Assembly: GCF_023277745.1 (NCBI RefSeq)
Contig: NZ_CP086322.1
Coordinates: forward strand, 3,038,001 to 3,102,000
Source of the DNA: Streptomyces halobius
GTDB taxonomy: Bacteria; Actinomycetota; Actinomycetes; Streptomycetales; Streptomycetaceae
Direction of reading: 5' to 3'
DNA: 64,000 nt
Positions 26,258-34,836 of this stretch are shown in pieces (the first letter of the stretch is position 1; every line of letters starts with the position of its first letter). Below the pieces are notes generated by a model that worked only from the letters and a program-made list of their open reading frames with translations, had not been told where the DNA came from and made no database searches. The position numbers were made by a program, and so were the translations under genes.

Positions 26258-27607
26258 ATGACCGAACTGTCCGGAGGCCCCTCCCTCCCCCAGGAGCGTC
26301 GCGTCGCCACCGAGATCCCCGGCCCCAAGTCGCAGGAGCTGTGGGCCCGTAAGCAGGCCACGGTGGCCAACGGCGTCGGGGCCGTACTGCCCGTCTTCGC
26401 CAAGCGCGCGGGCGGCGGAATCCTCGAGGACGTGGACGGCAACGCGTTCATCGACTTCGGCTCCGGGATCGCGGTCACCTCGGTCGGCAACAGCGCCGAG
26501 GCCGTGGTGCGCCGGGCCACCGCGCAGCTCAACGACTTCACCCACACCTGTGCGATGGTCACGCCGTACGAGCCGTACGTGGCGGTCTGCGAGGCGCTGG
26601 CCGAACTGACGCCCGGTGACCACGCCAAGAAGTCCGCGCTCTTCAACTCCGGTGCGGAGGCCGTGGAGAACGCCGTCAAGGCGGCCCGCGCGTACACCAA
26701 GCGTCAGGCGGTCGTCGTCTTCGACCACGGCTACCACGGCCGGACGAACCTGACGATGGCGCTCACGGCGAAGAACATGCCGTACAAGCACGGCTTCGGT
26801 CCGTTCGCGCCGGAGGTCTACCGGGTGCCGGTGGCCTACCCCTACCGCTGGCTGACCGGCCCGGAGAACTGCGCGAAGGAGGCCGCGCACCAGGCGATCG
26901 AGCAGATCACCAAGCAGGTCGGCGCGGACAATGTCGCGGCGATCGTCATCGAGCCGGTGCTCGGCGAGGGCGGCTTCATCGAGCCGGCCAAGGGCTTCCT
27001 GCCCGCCATCGCCAACTTCGCCAAGGAGAACGGCATCGTCTTCGTCGCGGACGAGATCCAGTCCGGCTTCTGCCGTACGGGGCAGTGGTTCGCGTGTGAG
27101 GACGAGGGGGTCGTGCCGGACCTGATCACGACCGCGAAGGGCATCGCGGGTGGTCTGCCGCTGGCGGCCGTCACCGGCCGTGCGGAGATCATGGACGCGG
27201 CGCACGCGGGCGGCCTGGGCGGCACTTATGGCGGTAACCCCGTGGCCTGCGCCGCGGCGCTCGGCTCGATCGAGACCATGCGGGAGCAGAACCTGAACGC
27301 CAGGGCGCGGCGGATCGGCGAGATCATGAAGCCGCGTCTGGAGGCGATGGCGGAGAAGTACGACATCATCGGCGAGGTCCGCGGCCGGGGCGCGATGATC
27401 GCGATCGAGCTGGTGCAGTCCGGCTCCAAGGAGCCCAACCCGGCGGCCACCGGGGCGCTCGCCAAGGCCTGCCACCAGGAGGGCCTGCTGGTGCTGACGA
27501 CCGGTACGTACGGGAACGTGCTGCGCTTCCTGCCGCCGCTGGTCATCGGCGAGGATCTGCTCAACGAGGGCCTGGACATCATCGAGGCGGCGTTCACCAC
27601 GCTCTGA
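26258..27607 (+). CDS. gabT: 4-aminobutyrate aminotransferase
   Basis: PLP-dependent class III transaminase converting GABA and 2-oxoglutarate to succinate semialdehyde and glutamate. The 449 residues show the start MTELSGGPSLPQERRVATEI, the PLP-site glycines in LFNSGAEAVENAVKAARAYT, FVADEIQSGFCRTGQWFACE, and the Schiff-base Lys in LITTAKGIAGGLPLAAVTGR near residue 292. The ATG at 26258 has CAGGAG seven bases upstream. It is monocistronic. It fits as the end of the putrescine-to-GABA route encoded at 28.9-46 kb. Confidence 0.93.
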   Translation: MTELSGGPSLPQERRVATEIPGPKSQELWARKQATVANGVGAVLPVFAKRAGGGILEDVDGNAFIDFGSGIAVTSVGNSAEAVVRRATAQLNDFTHTCAMVTPYEPYVAVCEALAELTPGDHAKKSALFNSGAEAVENAVKAARAYTKRQAVVVFDHGYHGRTNLTMALTAKNMPYKHGFGPFAPEVYRVPVAYPYRWLTGPENCAKEAAHQAIEQITKQVGADNVAAIVIEPVLGEGGFIEPAKGFLPAIANFAKENGIVFVADEIQSGFCRTGQWFACEDEGVVPDLITTAKGIAGGLPLAAVTGRAEIMDAAHAGGLGGTYGGNPVACAAALGSIETMREQNLNARARRIGEIMKPRLEAMAEKYDIIGEVRGRGAMIAIELVQSGSKEPNPAATGALAKACHQEGLLVLTTGTYGNVLRFLPPLVIGEDLLNEGLDIIEAAFTTL

Positions 27608-28029
27608 GCGGTGCGACGCTCGCAGCAGTACGACGCTCCCGGCGGGCCCGGGGCGGGGACACCTGCCCTGCCCCGGGCCGCGCGCCCCTTTCCGCACCGT
27701 TCGCGCCCCCTTTCTGTCCGGATTTGGCCCCCCAAACAGGGCCTGTCATCGCGCATCCGGCGGCATGGAGTGAAGAAGATGTGCGGGGCCGATGGCGGCC
27801 GGGTGATCCGCCTGTCGGCCGTGCCGCCCGTGCCGTACGGTTTCTGCAGATGAGAGAAACACCCCGCCCGCAGGGGACTGCGGGCGATGCCCGGTCGGCG
27901 CTTCCCCGGCTCCGGCCAGGCCGTGCCCTCGCGCACAACACCGGAACCCCTCGGGGCTCCGGGAATCCTCACCGATCGGATGTCCGCCCGCCCCATACCC
28001 CCCGGGGCGCGCGGGACACCGGTCACCGC

Positions 28030-28077
28030 GGCCGCCTCGGAACCTCCCCCCCTGTTCCGAGGCGGCCGACCCCTTTT
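28030..28077 (+). terminator. Hairpin with T-run immediately before the PAP2 start
   Basis: Perfect 14-bp arms, 28030-28043 and 28054-28067 (GTTCCGAGGCGGCC on the right), around the C-rich loop CTCCCCCCCT, followed by CCCCTTTT. It has the form of a plus-strand intrinsic terminator, yet its T-run ends three bases before the chosen PAP2 start. It may stop readthrough from far upstream, implying a leaderless PAP2 transcript, or act as an attenuator. The 420 bases between gabT and it show no gene. Confidence 0.6.
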
Positions 28078-28080
28078 CCC

Positions 28081-28845
28081 ATGGTGTCCCCGGTTTTCGC
28101 CGTCGGGCTGCTGAGCGTGCTGCTCTTCGCCGCGCTCACCTGGCAGGTGGCGAGCCATGGCCCGCTGCGCGCCCTCGACGAGCGTGCCGGCCGCGCCCTC
28201 GCGGCCGGGGCCATCCCCTCCGGGGCCGCCGAGTTCTTCGCCGATCTCGGCAATACGGTCGTCGCGCTGCCGGTGCCGCTGGCGGTCGTCGCCTGGACCG
28301 GGTGGCACGGGTGGCGGCGGAGACGGGGAGGGGAAGGGAAAGAGGAGGGTGAAGGGGGGTGGGGGGTCAAGAGCCCTGAGTCCGCGGTGCGTTGGTGGCT
28401 GCCGCCGCTGGCTGCCGCGCTTGCCCTGGCCGCGGTGCCCGCGCTGGTCGTCCCGTTCAAGGTGTGGCTCGCCCGGCCGGGCCCGCCGCAGATGGCGGAC
28501 GGCGGCCCGCACGACGGCTTCTATCCGTCCGGCCACGGCGCCACGGCGGCCGTCGCATACGGCGTGGCCGCTCTGCTCCTGACGCGCGGTCAGTGGAGGC
28601 GCGGTCAGCGGCGTACCGGCCGCCCGGCCGCCGGGGCCCTGATCCCGGGCGCGCTCGCGGCCGCCGTCGCCGTCCTCAACATCGGCGTCGGCATCGGCCT
28701 GGTGCGCCAGGGCTATCACTGGCCGCTGGACGTCCTCGGCAGCTGGTGCCTGGCCGGGGTGGTCCTGTCGGTGTGGTGCGCGGTGTGTGCCCGGTGGGCG
28801 GGCGCGCCGCCTCAGGGCACGGATGCGTCGCGCGCCCGGCTCTGA
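28081..28845 (+). CDS. PAP2-family membrane phosphatase
   Basis: A 254-residue integral membrane protein, probably a lipid phosphatase acting on the outer face of the membrane. The three acid-phosphatase motifs are present: KVWLARPGPP (KxxxxxxRP) near 140, YPSGHGAT (PSGH) near 162, and GYHWPLDVLGSW with the catalytic His near 218. Hydrophobic segments fit five to six membrane spans; a charged GGEGKEEGEGG loop lies near 85. The start ATG 28081 has no Shine-Dalgarno and sits right behind a hairpin; GTG 28084 is an alternative. The substrate is unknown. Confidence 0.85.
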   Translation: MVSPVFAVGLLSVLLFAALTWQVASHGPLRALDERAGRALAAGAIPSGAAEFFADLGNTVVALPVPLAVVAWTGWHGWRRRRGGEGKEEGEGGWGVKSPESAVRWWLPPLAAALALAAVPALVVPFKVWLARPGPPQMADGGPHDGFYPSGHGATAAVAYGVAALLLTRGQWRRGQRRTGRPAAGALIPGALAAAVAVLNIGVGIGLVRQGYHWPLDVLGSWCLAGVVLSVWCAVCARWAGAPPQGTDASRARL

Positions 28846-28917
28846 CCTCTCGGTCAGGGCCCATGTCGGTCCTCCCGGCCAGGCCGAACGGTGACGTCGA
28901 ACAGCCGGGGCGAAGCG

Positions 28918-30348
28918 TCAGCTGTCGAAGCCCAGCCCGATCTTGTCCATGGCCTTCAGCCACAGATTGCGCCGCCCGCCGTGCCTGTCCGCGCGGGTCA
29001 TCGACCACTGGGTGAGCCCGATACCGGCCCAGCGCAGCGGTTCGGGCGGGAACGGCAGCGGTTTGGTGCGCACCATCTCCAGTGCGGTGCGTTCGGTGCG
29101 CTCACCGCCGAGCAGGTCGAGCATCACCTCGGCTCCGAAGCGGGTGGCGCCCACGCCGAGGCCCGTATAGCCGGCGGCGTAGGCGACCCGGCCGGCGTGT
29201 GCGGTGCCGAAGAACGCGGCGAAGCGGGCACAGGTGTCGATCGCGCCGCCCCAGCTGTGGCTGAAACGCAGGCCCTCCAGCTGGGGGAAGCAGCGGAAGA
29301 AGTGCCGGGCGAGCTTCTCGTACGTGGCCGGGTGCTGGTCGTATTCGGCGCGGACGCCGCCGCCGTAGCGGTAGACGATGTCATAGCCGCCCCACAGGAT
29401 GCGGTTGTCGGCGGTGATACGGAAGTAGTGGAAGTGGTTGTTGCTGTCGGACAGTCCCTGACGGTTGCGCCAGCCGATGGCGGCGAGCTGGTCGTCGGAG
29501 AGCGGCTCGGTCATCAGGGCGTGGTCGTAGACCGGGACGATGTACGGGCGGATCCGACGCACCAGGGACGGGAAGGCGTTGGTGCCGAGCGCGACACGGC
29601 GGGCGAAGACCCGGCCGTAGGGGGTGCGGACGGCCATGCCCAGGCCTTCGGAGGCGAGGGCGGTGGCCCGGGTGCGTTCGTAGACGCGGACGCCGAGGTC
29701 GAGGCAGGCCCGCTTCAGGCCCCAGGCGAGGCGGGCCGGGTTGAGCATGGCGACGCCGTCGCGGTCCCAGAGTCCGGCCAGGAAGGTCGGTGAGTCGACC
29801 TCGGCGCGGAGTTCGTCCCGGTCGAGGAAGCGGTGGCGGTCAAGGCCCAGCCGGGCGGCGTCCTCGGCGGTCTCCTTGAGCTCGGCGACCTGGTGGGGCT
29901 CGGTGGCGATATCGATCTCGCCGGTGCGCTCGAAGGCGCAGTCGATGCCGTAGCGGGCGACGGCGTCCTCGATGGCGTCGAGGTTGCGCATGCCGAGCCG
30001 TTCGAGGATGGCGAGTTCGTGCGGCCAGCGGGCCAGGCCGTTGCCGAGGCCGTGGGTGAGGGAGGCGGCGCAGAAGCCGCCGTTGCGCCCGGAGGCGGCC
30101 CAGCCGATCTCGGCGCCCTCGACCAGGACCACATCGCACTGCGGGTCGCGTTCCTTGGCGATCAGGGCGGTCCACAGTCCCGAGTAGCCGCCGCCGACGA
30201 CGAGCAGATCGCAGGTCTCGTCGCCGACGAGGGCGGGCAGGGCGGCGGGGCGGTCCGGGTCCTCAAGCCAGAAGGGTGTGGGGGCGGTGTCCGAGAGTGC
30301 CCGGATGGGGGATGCACCGGACGGATACGGCATGGCAGCTCGTGCCAT
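28918..30348 (-). CDS. FAD-dependent amine oxidase (PuuB-like)
   Basis: A 476-residue DAO-family oxidoreductase. The ADP-binding loop is CDLLVVGGGYSGLWTALIAK near 45, followed by EIGWAASGRNGGFCAASLTH, and the C-terminal FAD loop is AYAAGYTGLGVGATRFGAEV. The pattern resembles gamma-glutamylputrescine oxidase. It lies at the end of the polyamine transport operon, 14 bases after potC, so an oxidative step on imported putrescine or its gamma-glutamyl derivative is inferred. No puuA-like glutamine synthetase is in the window, so gamma-glutamylation would be encoded elsewhere. Confidence 0.85.
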   Translation of the reverse strand: MARAAMPYPSGASPIRALSDTAPTPFWLEDPDRPAALPALVGDETCDLLVVGGGYSGLWTALIAKERDPQCDVVLVEGAEIGWAASGRNGGFCAASLTHGLGNGLARWPHELAILERLGMRNLDAIEDAVARYGIDCAFERTGEIDIATEPHQVAELKETAEDAARLGLDRHRFLDRDELRAEVDSPTFLAGLWDRDGVAMLNPARLAWGLKRACLDLGVRVYERTRATALASEGLGMAVRTPYGRVFARRVALGTNAFPSLVRRIRPYIVPVYDHALMTEPLSDDQLAAIGWRNRQGLSDSNNHFHYFRITADNRILWGGYDIVYRYGGGVRAEYDQHPATYEKLARHFFRCFPQLEGLRFSHSWGGAIDTCARFAAFFGTAHAGRVAYAAGYTGLGVGATRFGAEVMLDLLGGERTERTALEMVRTKPLPFPPEPLRWAGIGLTQWSMTRADRHGGRRNLWLKAMDKIGLGFDS

Positions 30349-30362
30349 GGTTCTCAGCTCCT

Positions 30363-31220
30363 CTAGCTCCTTTTACGGCGGCGGCCGGCCAGTTGACCGA
30401 CGATGACGCACACCACGGCGACCAGGAACATCGCCGTGCCGATGACGTTGATCTGAACGGGTGTGCCCCGCTGTGCCGATCCCCAGACGAACATGGGGAA
30501 GGTCACGGTGGAGCCGGCGTTGAAGTTGGTGATGATGAAGTCGTCGAAGGAGAGCGCGAAGGAGAGCAGCGCGCCGGCCGCGATGCCGGGGGCGGCGATC
30601 GGCAGCGTGACCCGCAGGAAGGTCTGCGCCGGGGAGGCGTAGAGGTCCTGGGCGGCCTGTTCCAGGCGCGGGTCCATGCTCATCACGCGTGCCTTGACGG
30701 CGGTGACGACGAAGCTCAGGCAGAACATGATGTGGGCGATGAGGATCGTCCAGAAACCGAACCGGATACCCATGTTGAGGAACAGGGTGGCCAGCGAGGC
30801 GGCCATGACGACCTCGGGCATGGCCATCGGCAGGAAGATCAGGGCGTTGACGCCGGAGCGCGCGCGGAAGCGGTAACGGGCCAGCGCGAAGGCGATCATC
30901 GTGCCGAGGGCGGTCGCGCCGAGGGTGGCCCAGAGGGCTATCTGCAGGCTCAGGCCGAGCGAGCCGCACAGATCGGCGACGCCGCAGGGGTCGGTCCAGG
31001 CGTCCGTGGAGAAGCGCTGCCACTGGTAGTTGAAGCGGCCGTTGGGCTTGTTGAAGGAGAAGACCAGGACGACCAGGTTGGGCAGGATCAGATAGGCCAG
31101 CGTGCACAGGCCCGCGAGGGTGACGAGGTTGCGGCGTAGCCAGAGCAGGGCCTTGTTGGTGGTGCGCGGCGGCCTCTTCGTGGGGGGCGCCGTGGCCGCC
31201 GTGGTCTCGGTGTCCGCCAT
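30363..31220 (-). CDS. Polyamine ABC transporter permease, PotC type
   Basis: A 285-residue inner-membrane permease. Six membrane spans are suggested by LVTLAGLCTLAYLILPNLVV, ALWATLGATALGTMIAFALA, ALIFLPMAMPEVVMAASLAT and later segments. The EAA loop is AAQDLYASPAQTFLRVTLPI, followed by GIAAGALLSFALSFDDFIIT, the typical PotC ending. It overlaps the potB stop by one base (TGATG), hence is coupled. It works with PotD, PotA and PotB to import spermidine/putrescine. Confidence 0.92.
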   Translation of the reverse strand: MADTETTAATAPPTKRPPRTTNKALLWLRRNLVTLAGLCTLAYLILPNLVVLVFSFNKPNGRFNYQWQRFSTDAWTDPCGVADLCGSLGLSLQIALWATLGATALGTMIAFALARYRFRARSGVNALIFLPMAMPEVVMAASLATLFLNMGIRFGFWTILIAHIMFCLSFVVTAVKARVMSMDPRLEQAAQDLYASPAQTFLRVTLPIAAPGIAAGALLSFALSFDDFIITNFNAGSTVTFPMFVWGSAQRGTPVQINVIGTAMFLVAVVCVIVGQLAGRRRKRS

Positions 31221-32158
31221 CAGACCAGCTCCTCCGTCCCGGACTTGCGAATGTAGATCGTGACCATCGCGAGGATGGCCGCCATGAGGATGAACGAGAG
31301 GGCGGCGGCGGTCGGATAGTCCAGGACCCGCAGGAACTGGGACTGGATGACGTTGCCGATCATCTTCTGGTCGGTGGAGCCCAGCAGTTCGGCGTTGATG
31401 TAGTCGCCGGCGGCGGGGATGAAGGTGAGCAGGGTGCCCGCGACGACGCCCGGCATGGACAGCGGGAAGGTGACCCGGCGGAAGGTGGTGGCCGGGCGGG
31501 CGTAGAGGTCGCCGGCGGCCTCGTGCAGCCGGGGGTCGATGCGCTCCAGGGAGCTGTAGAGCGGCAGGATCATGAACGGCAGGAAGTTGTAGGTCAGTCC
31601 GCAGACCACCGCGAGCGGGGTGGCCAGCACCCGTTGTCCCTCGGTCATGCCCAGCCAGCTGGTGACGTCCAGGACGTGCAGCGAGTTGAGGACACCGACG
31701 ACCGGTCCGCCGTCCGCCAGGATCGTCTTCCAGGCCAGGGTGCGGATCAGGAAACTGGTGAAGAACGGGGCGATGACGAGGATCATCACGAGATTGCGCC
31801 AGCGGCCGGCCTTGAAGGCGATGAGGTAGGCCAGCGGGTAGCCGAGCAGCAGGCAGAGCGCGGTGGCGATGGCGGCGTACAGCACCGACCGGAGGAACTG
31901 CGGCCAGTATTCGGCGATCGCGTCCAGGTAGGTCGCGAAGTGCCAGGTGACCGTGAAGCCGTCTTCGAGGGAGCCGGTCTGGAGGGACGTCGACGCCTGG
32001 TAGACGAGCGGGGCGGCGAAGAAGACGACCAGCCAGAGGATGCCGGGGAGCAGCAGCCAGTAGGGGACGAGCCGCTTGCGGGCGGGGGTCTTGCGGGCCT
32101 GGAGCGGCTCGGCTCCGGCCGGTCCGGAGGGTGGCGCGGGCGCCTCCGTGGTGGTCAT
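31220..32158 (-). CDS. Polyamine ABC transporter permease, PotB type
   Basis: A 312-residue inner-membrane permease. It has a first span after RLVPYWLLLPGILWLVVFFA, a middle region NLVMILVIAPFFTSFLIRTL, and the EAA loop AAGDLYARPATTFRRVTFPL. LLTFIPAAGDYINAELLG then follows, matching PotB proteins. Its start overlaps the potA stop (ATGA) and its stop overlaps potC by one base, so potA-potB-potC form a coupled block. Confidence 0.92.
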   Translation of the reverse strand: MTTTEAPAPPSGPAGAEPLQARKTPARKRLVPYWLLLPGILWLVVFFAAPLVYQASTSLQTGSLEDGFTVTWHFATYLDAIAEYWPQFLRSVLYAAIATALCLLLGYPLAYLIAFKAGRWRNLVMILVIAPFFTSFLIRTLAWKTILADGGPVVGVLNSLHVLDVTSWLGMTEGQRVLATPLAVVCGLTYNFLPFMILPLYSSLERIDPRLHEAAGDLYARPATTFRRVTFPLSMPGVVAGTLLTFIPAAGDYINAELLGSTDQKMIGNVIQSQFLRVLDYPTAAALSFILMAAILAMVTIYIRKSGTEELV

Positions 32159-33318
32159 GCGGCCTCCTCGTCGAGGTCCGCCCCGGCCGAGATGTCCTGC
32201 GCCGCGTCCAGCCCGAAGGTGTGCGCCGGGTTCCAGTGCACGACGACCTCGGCTCCGGGTACCAGGCGTCCGTCCCGCTCGATGTTCTGCTCGTAGACGG
32301 CGAGTTCGCCCAGGCCGGGGGTCTCGATGAGGTACTGGGTGGAGACGCCGATGAAGCTCGCGTCCTTGATGCGGCCGGGCAGCCGGTTGCGTCCTTCGGT
32401 GATCGCCCCGGCGTCGTCGGTGTGTGCCAGGGAGACCTTCTCGGGCCGTATGCCGGCCAGCACCGTGTCCCCGGTGCGGGCCGGGGCGCTGCAGCGGCCG
32501 GCCGGCAGCCGGAGTTTGGCGTCGCCGGCCGTGAGGAGCAGGTGCTCGCCGCTCGCCTCGACGACCTCGGCCTCGATGAGGTTGGAGGTGCCCAGGAAGT
32601 TGGCGACGAAGGTGGTGGCGGGGTTCTCGTAGAGGTCGGCGGGCGCGCCGAGTTGCTCGACCCGTCCGCCGTTCATCACCGCGACCGTGTCGGCCATGGT
32701 CATGGCCTCCTCCTGGTCGTGGGTGACGTGTACGAAGGTGATGCCGACCTCGGTCTGGATGCGCTTGAGCTCCAGCTGCATCTGGCGGCGCAGCTTGAGG
32801 TCGAGGGCGCCCAGGGGCTCGTCGAGCAGCAGCACCTGGGGGTGGTTGATCAGGGCGCGGGCGACCGCGACGCGCTGCTGCTGGCCGCCGGAGAGCTGCT
32901 GCGGCTTGCGGCGCGCCATCGGGCCGAGCTGTACCAGGTCGAGCATCTCCTCGACCTGCTTCTTGACGGACTTGATGCCGCGGCGGCGCAGCCCGAAGGC
33001 GACGTTCTCGAAGATGTCGAGGTGCGGGAAGAGCGCGTAGTTCTGGAAGACGGTGTTGACCTGGCGCTTGTACGGCGGCAGGGCGGTGACGTCGCGGCCG
33101 GAGAGTTCGACGGTCCCGGTGGTGGGGTCCTCCAGCCCGGCGATCATCCGCAGGGTGGTGGTCTTGCCGCAGCCGGAGGCGCCCAGCAGTGCGAAGAAGG
33201 AGCCTGCGGGGACGGTGAGATCGAGCGGGTGGACGGCGGTGAAGGACCCGTAGGTCTTGCTGATCCCGTGGAGGCGGACGTCGCCGCCGCTGCTTTGGGG
33301 GGTCGTGGTGTCGGTCAT
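32155..33318 (-). CDS. Polyamine ABC transporter ATPase, PotA type
   Basis: A 387-residue importer ATPase. It has Walker A LLGASGCGKTTTLRMIAGL, the Q-loop in NTVFQNYALFPHLDIFENVA, the intact signature LSGGQQQRVAVARAL, Walker B VLLLDEPLGALDLKLRRQMQ, and the H-loop in VTHDQEEAMTMADTVAVMNG. The C-terminal TOBE domain spans about 285-365. The order in the operon is ALDH, potD, potA, potB, potC, oxidase. It energises polyamine uptake, and may also serve the orphan second PotD at 41 kb. Confidence 0.94.
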   Translation of the reverse strand: MTDTTTPQSSGGDVRLHGISKTYGSFTAVHPLDLTVPAGSFFALLGASGCGKTTTLRMIAGLEDPTTGTVELSGRDVTALPPYKRQVNTVFQNYALFPHLDIFENVAFGLRRRGIKSVKKQVEEMLDLVQLGPMARRKPQQLSGGQQQRVAVARALINHPQVLLLDEPLGALDLKLRRQMQLELKRIQTEVGITFVHVTHDQEEAMTMADTVAVMNGGRVEQLGAPADLYENPATTFVANFLGTSNLIEAEVVEASGEHLLLTAGDAKLRLPAGRCSAPARTGDTVLAGIRPEKVSLAHTDDAGAITEGRNRLPGRIKDASFIGVSTQYLIETPGLGELAVYEQNIERDGRLVPGAEVVVHWNPAHTFGLDAAQDISAGADLDEEAA

Positions 33319-33390
33319 GTGGGTCGTCCCGTGTGTCGGAGGGCGGACGCGCTCGTACGGGCCTGGCGGGGGGAGGGGGGTCCAGGCGTG

Positions 33391-33434
33391 ATGGGGGTAC
33401 CCCCTGCTCGAACGAAGTTGAGAGCTTGGGGGAG
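33391..33434. repeat. Dispersed Streptomyces-type repeat between potD and potA
   Basis: The element runs from GGGGGTACCCCCTGCTCG through GAACGAAGTTGAGAGC to TTGGGGGAGG and ends three bases before the potD stop position. Internal complementarity (GCTCGAAC/GTTGAGAGC region and GGGG/CCCC ends) could fold into a stem in the transcript. By recollection near-identical elements are scattered widely through Streptomyces intergenic DNA. Here it lies at a point where polarity would favour excess binding protein. Confidence 0.6.
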
Positions 33435-33436
33435 GT

Positions 33437-34684
33437 TCAGGCGCCGGTGAGGTCGGCGAACTTCTGCGCGAACGCCTTGCTCTCCTCGGCGGTCAGGGCG
33501 CGGAAGGAGTGGGATTTCCCGGCCATCTCCTGGTCCGGCAGGATCAGCGGGTTGTCGGCCGCCTTCTTGTCGATCTTGGCGAGTTCCTCGCGTACGCCCT
33601 CCACGGGGCAGACGTAGTTGATGTACGCCGCGATCCTCGCCGCCACCTTGGGCTCGTAGAAGTAGTCGATGAGCCGTTCGGCGTTCTGCTTGTGGCGTGC
33701 CTTGTTCGGCACCATGAGGTTGTCGGTGGACGTCATGTAGCCGGCCTTGGGGATGGCGAAGTCGATGTCCGGGTTGTCGTTCTTCAGCTGGACGACGTCG
33801 CCCGCCCAGGCCACGCAGGCGGCGAGGTCGCCCTTGTGCAGGTCGGTGGTGTAGTCGTTGCCGGTGAAGCGGCGGATCTGCTTCGAGTCGACGCCCTTCT
33901 GGATCCGGGCGATGGCCGCGTCGAAGTCGTCCGCGGTGACGTCCTCGGGCTTCTTGCCCATGTCCAGGAGGGTCAGTCCGACGCTGTCGCGCATCTCGGA
34001 GAGGAAGCCGACCCGGCCCTTGAGCTCGGGGTCCTCCAGCAGCTGGCTGACCGAGTCGACCGTGCGGCCGCCGGTGGCCTTCTTGTTGTACGCGATGATC
34101 GCCGGGATGCCCTGCCAGGGGTAGGAGTGCGCGCGGCCCGGGTCCCAGGCGGGGCTGCGGAACTGGGGCGAGAGATTGGCGTAGGCGTGCGGCAGTTGGG
34201 CCGGGTCCAGCTTCTCGATCCAGCCGAGCGAGATCATCCGTGCGCACATCCAGTCGGTGAGCACGATCAGGTCCCGGCCGGTGTCCTGGCCCGCCGCGAG
34301 CTGGGCCTGGATCTTGCCGAAGAACTCGTCGTTGTCGTTGATGTCCTCGGTGTACTTGACGGCGATGCCGGTGCGCTCGGTGAAGTTCTCCAGCGTCGGC
34401 CGGTGCTTGCCGTCGTCGCTGACGTCCATGTACTCGGTCCAGTTGGAGAAGTTGAGGCGCTTCTCCTTCTTGGAGTGGTCCGTGGAGCTGCCCGCGTCGG
34501 TACGGCCGGCGGGCGGGATACCGCAGGCGGACAGGGCGCCGAGACCGGCCGTCGCGGCCGCCGCGACACCCGTGGCGCGCAGCAGGGTGCGCCTGGTCAT
34601 GGCCAGTCGGCCATGCGTCAGGCTGCTGCGCATCGCGGCGAGTTCGGCCTGGGACAGGGGTTCGGGCTGCTCGTGGTGCTCCAT
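33437..34684 (-). CDS. Polyamine ABC transporter substrate-binding lipoprotein (PotD-like), copy 1
   Basis: A 415-residue extracytoplasmic binding protein. The N-terminus has a Tat motif and lipobox (MTRRTLLRATGVAAAA then LGALSACG). The mature domain shows PotD wording: LNFSNWTEYMDVSDDGKHRP, FTERTGIAVKYTEDINDNDE, DLIVLTDWMCARMISLGWIE and AERLIDYFYEPKVAARIAAY. ATG 34684 is used, although translation could start at a later Met before the Arg-Arg. It is the gene before potA, separated by the dispersed repeat. It shares about half its residues by eye with the second copy at 41250. Confidence 0.92.
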   Translation of the reverse strand: MEHHEQPEPLSQAELAAMRSSLTHGRLAMTRRTLLRATGVAAAATAGLGALSACGIPPAGRTDAGSSTDHSKKEKRLNFSNWTEYMDVSDDGKHRPTLENFTERTGIAVKYTEDINDNDEFFGKIQAQLAAGQDTGRDLIVLTDWMCARMISLGWIEKLDPAQLPHAYANLSPQFRSPAWDPGRAHSYPWQGIPAIIAYNKKATGGRTVDSVSQLLEDPELKGRVGFLSEMRDSVGLTLLDMGKKPEDVTADDFDAAIARIQKGVDSKQIRRFTGNDYTTDLHKGDLAACVAWAGDVVQLKNDNPDIDFAIPKAGYMTSTDNLMVPNKARHKQNAERLIDYFYEPKVAARIAAYINYVCPVEGVREELAKIDKKAADNPLILPDQEMAGKSHSFRALTAEESKAFAQKFADLTGA

Positions 34685-34836
34685 GCGCGGTGCCCTTTCA
34701 GGGGTGAGCCCGGCGCTCGGCCGGTGGTGACGATGCCGCGCGGCGCTGGCCGCAGGGGGCGGGGCGTGGGGCGTGGTGGGGCGGGGGCACGCCGCGATCG
34801 GGACGCCGGGGGTGGTGCCCGTGTCGGTGGACGTCC

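Noticed and set aside
27608..28029. Small open frames in the gabT-PAP2 gap
   Set aside because: Arg/Pro-rich compositions without Shine-Dalgarno or recognisable domain.
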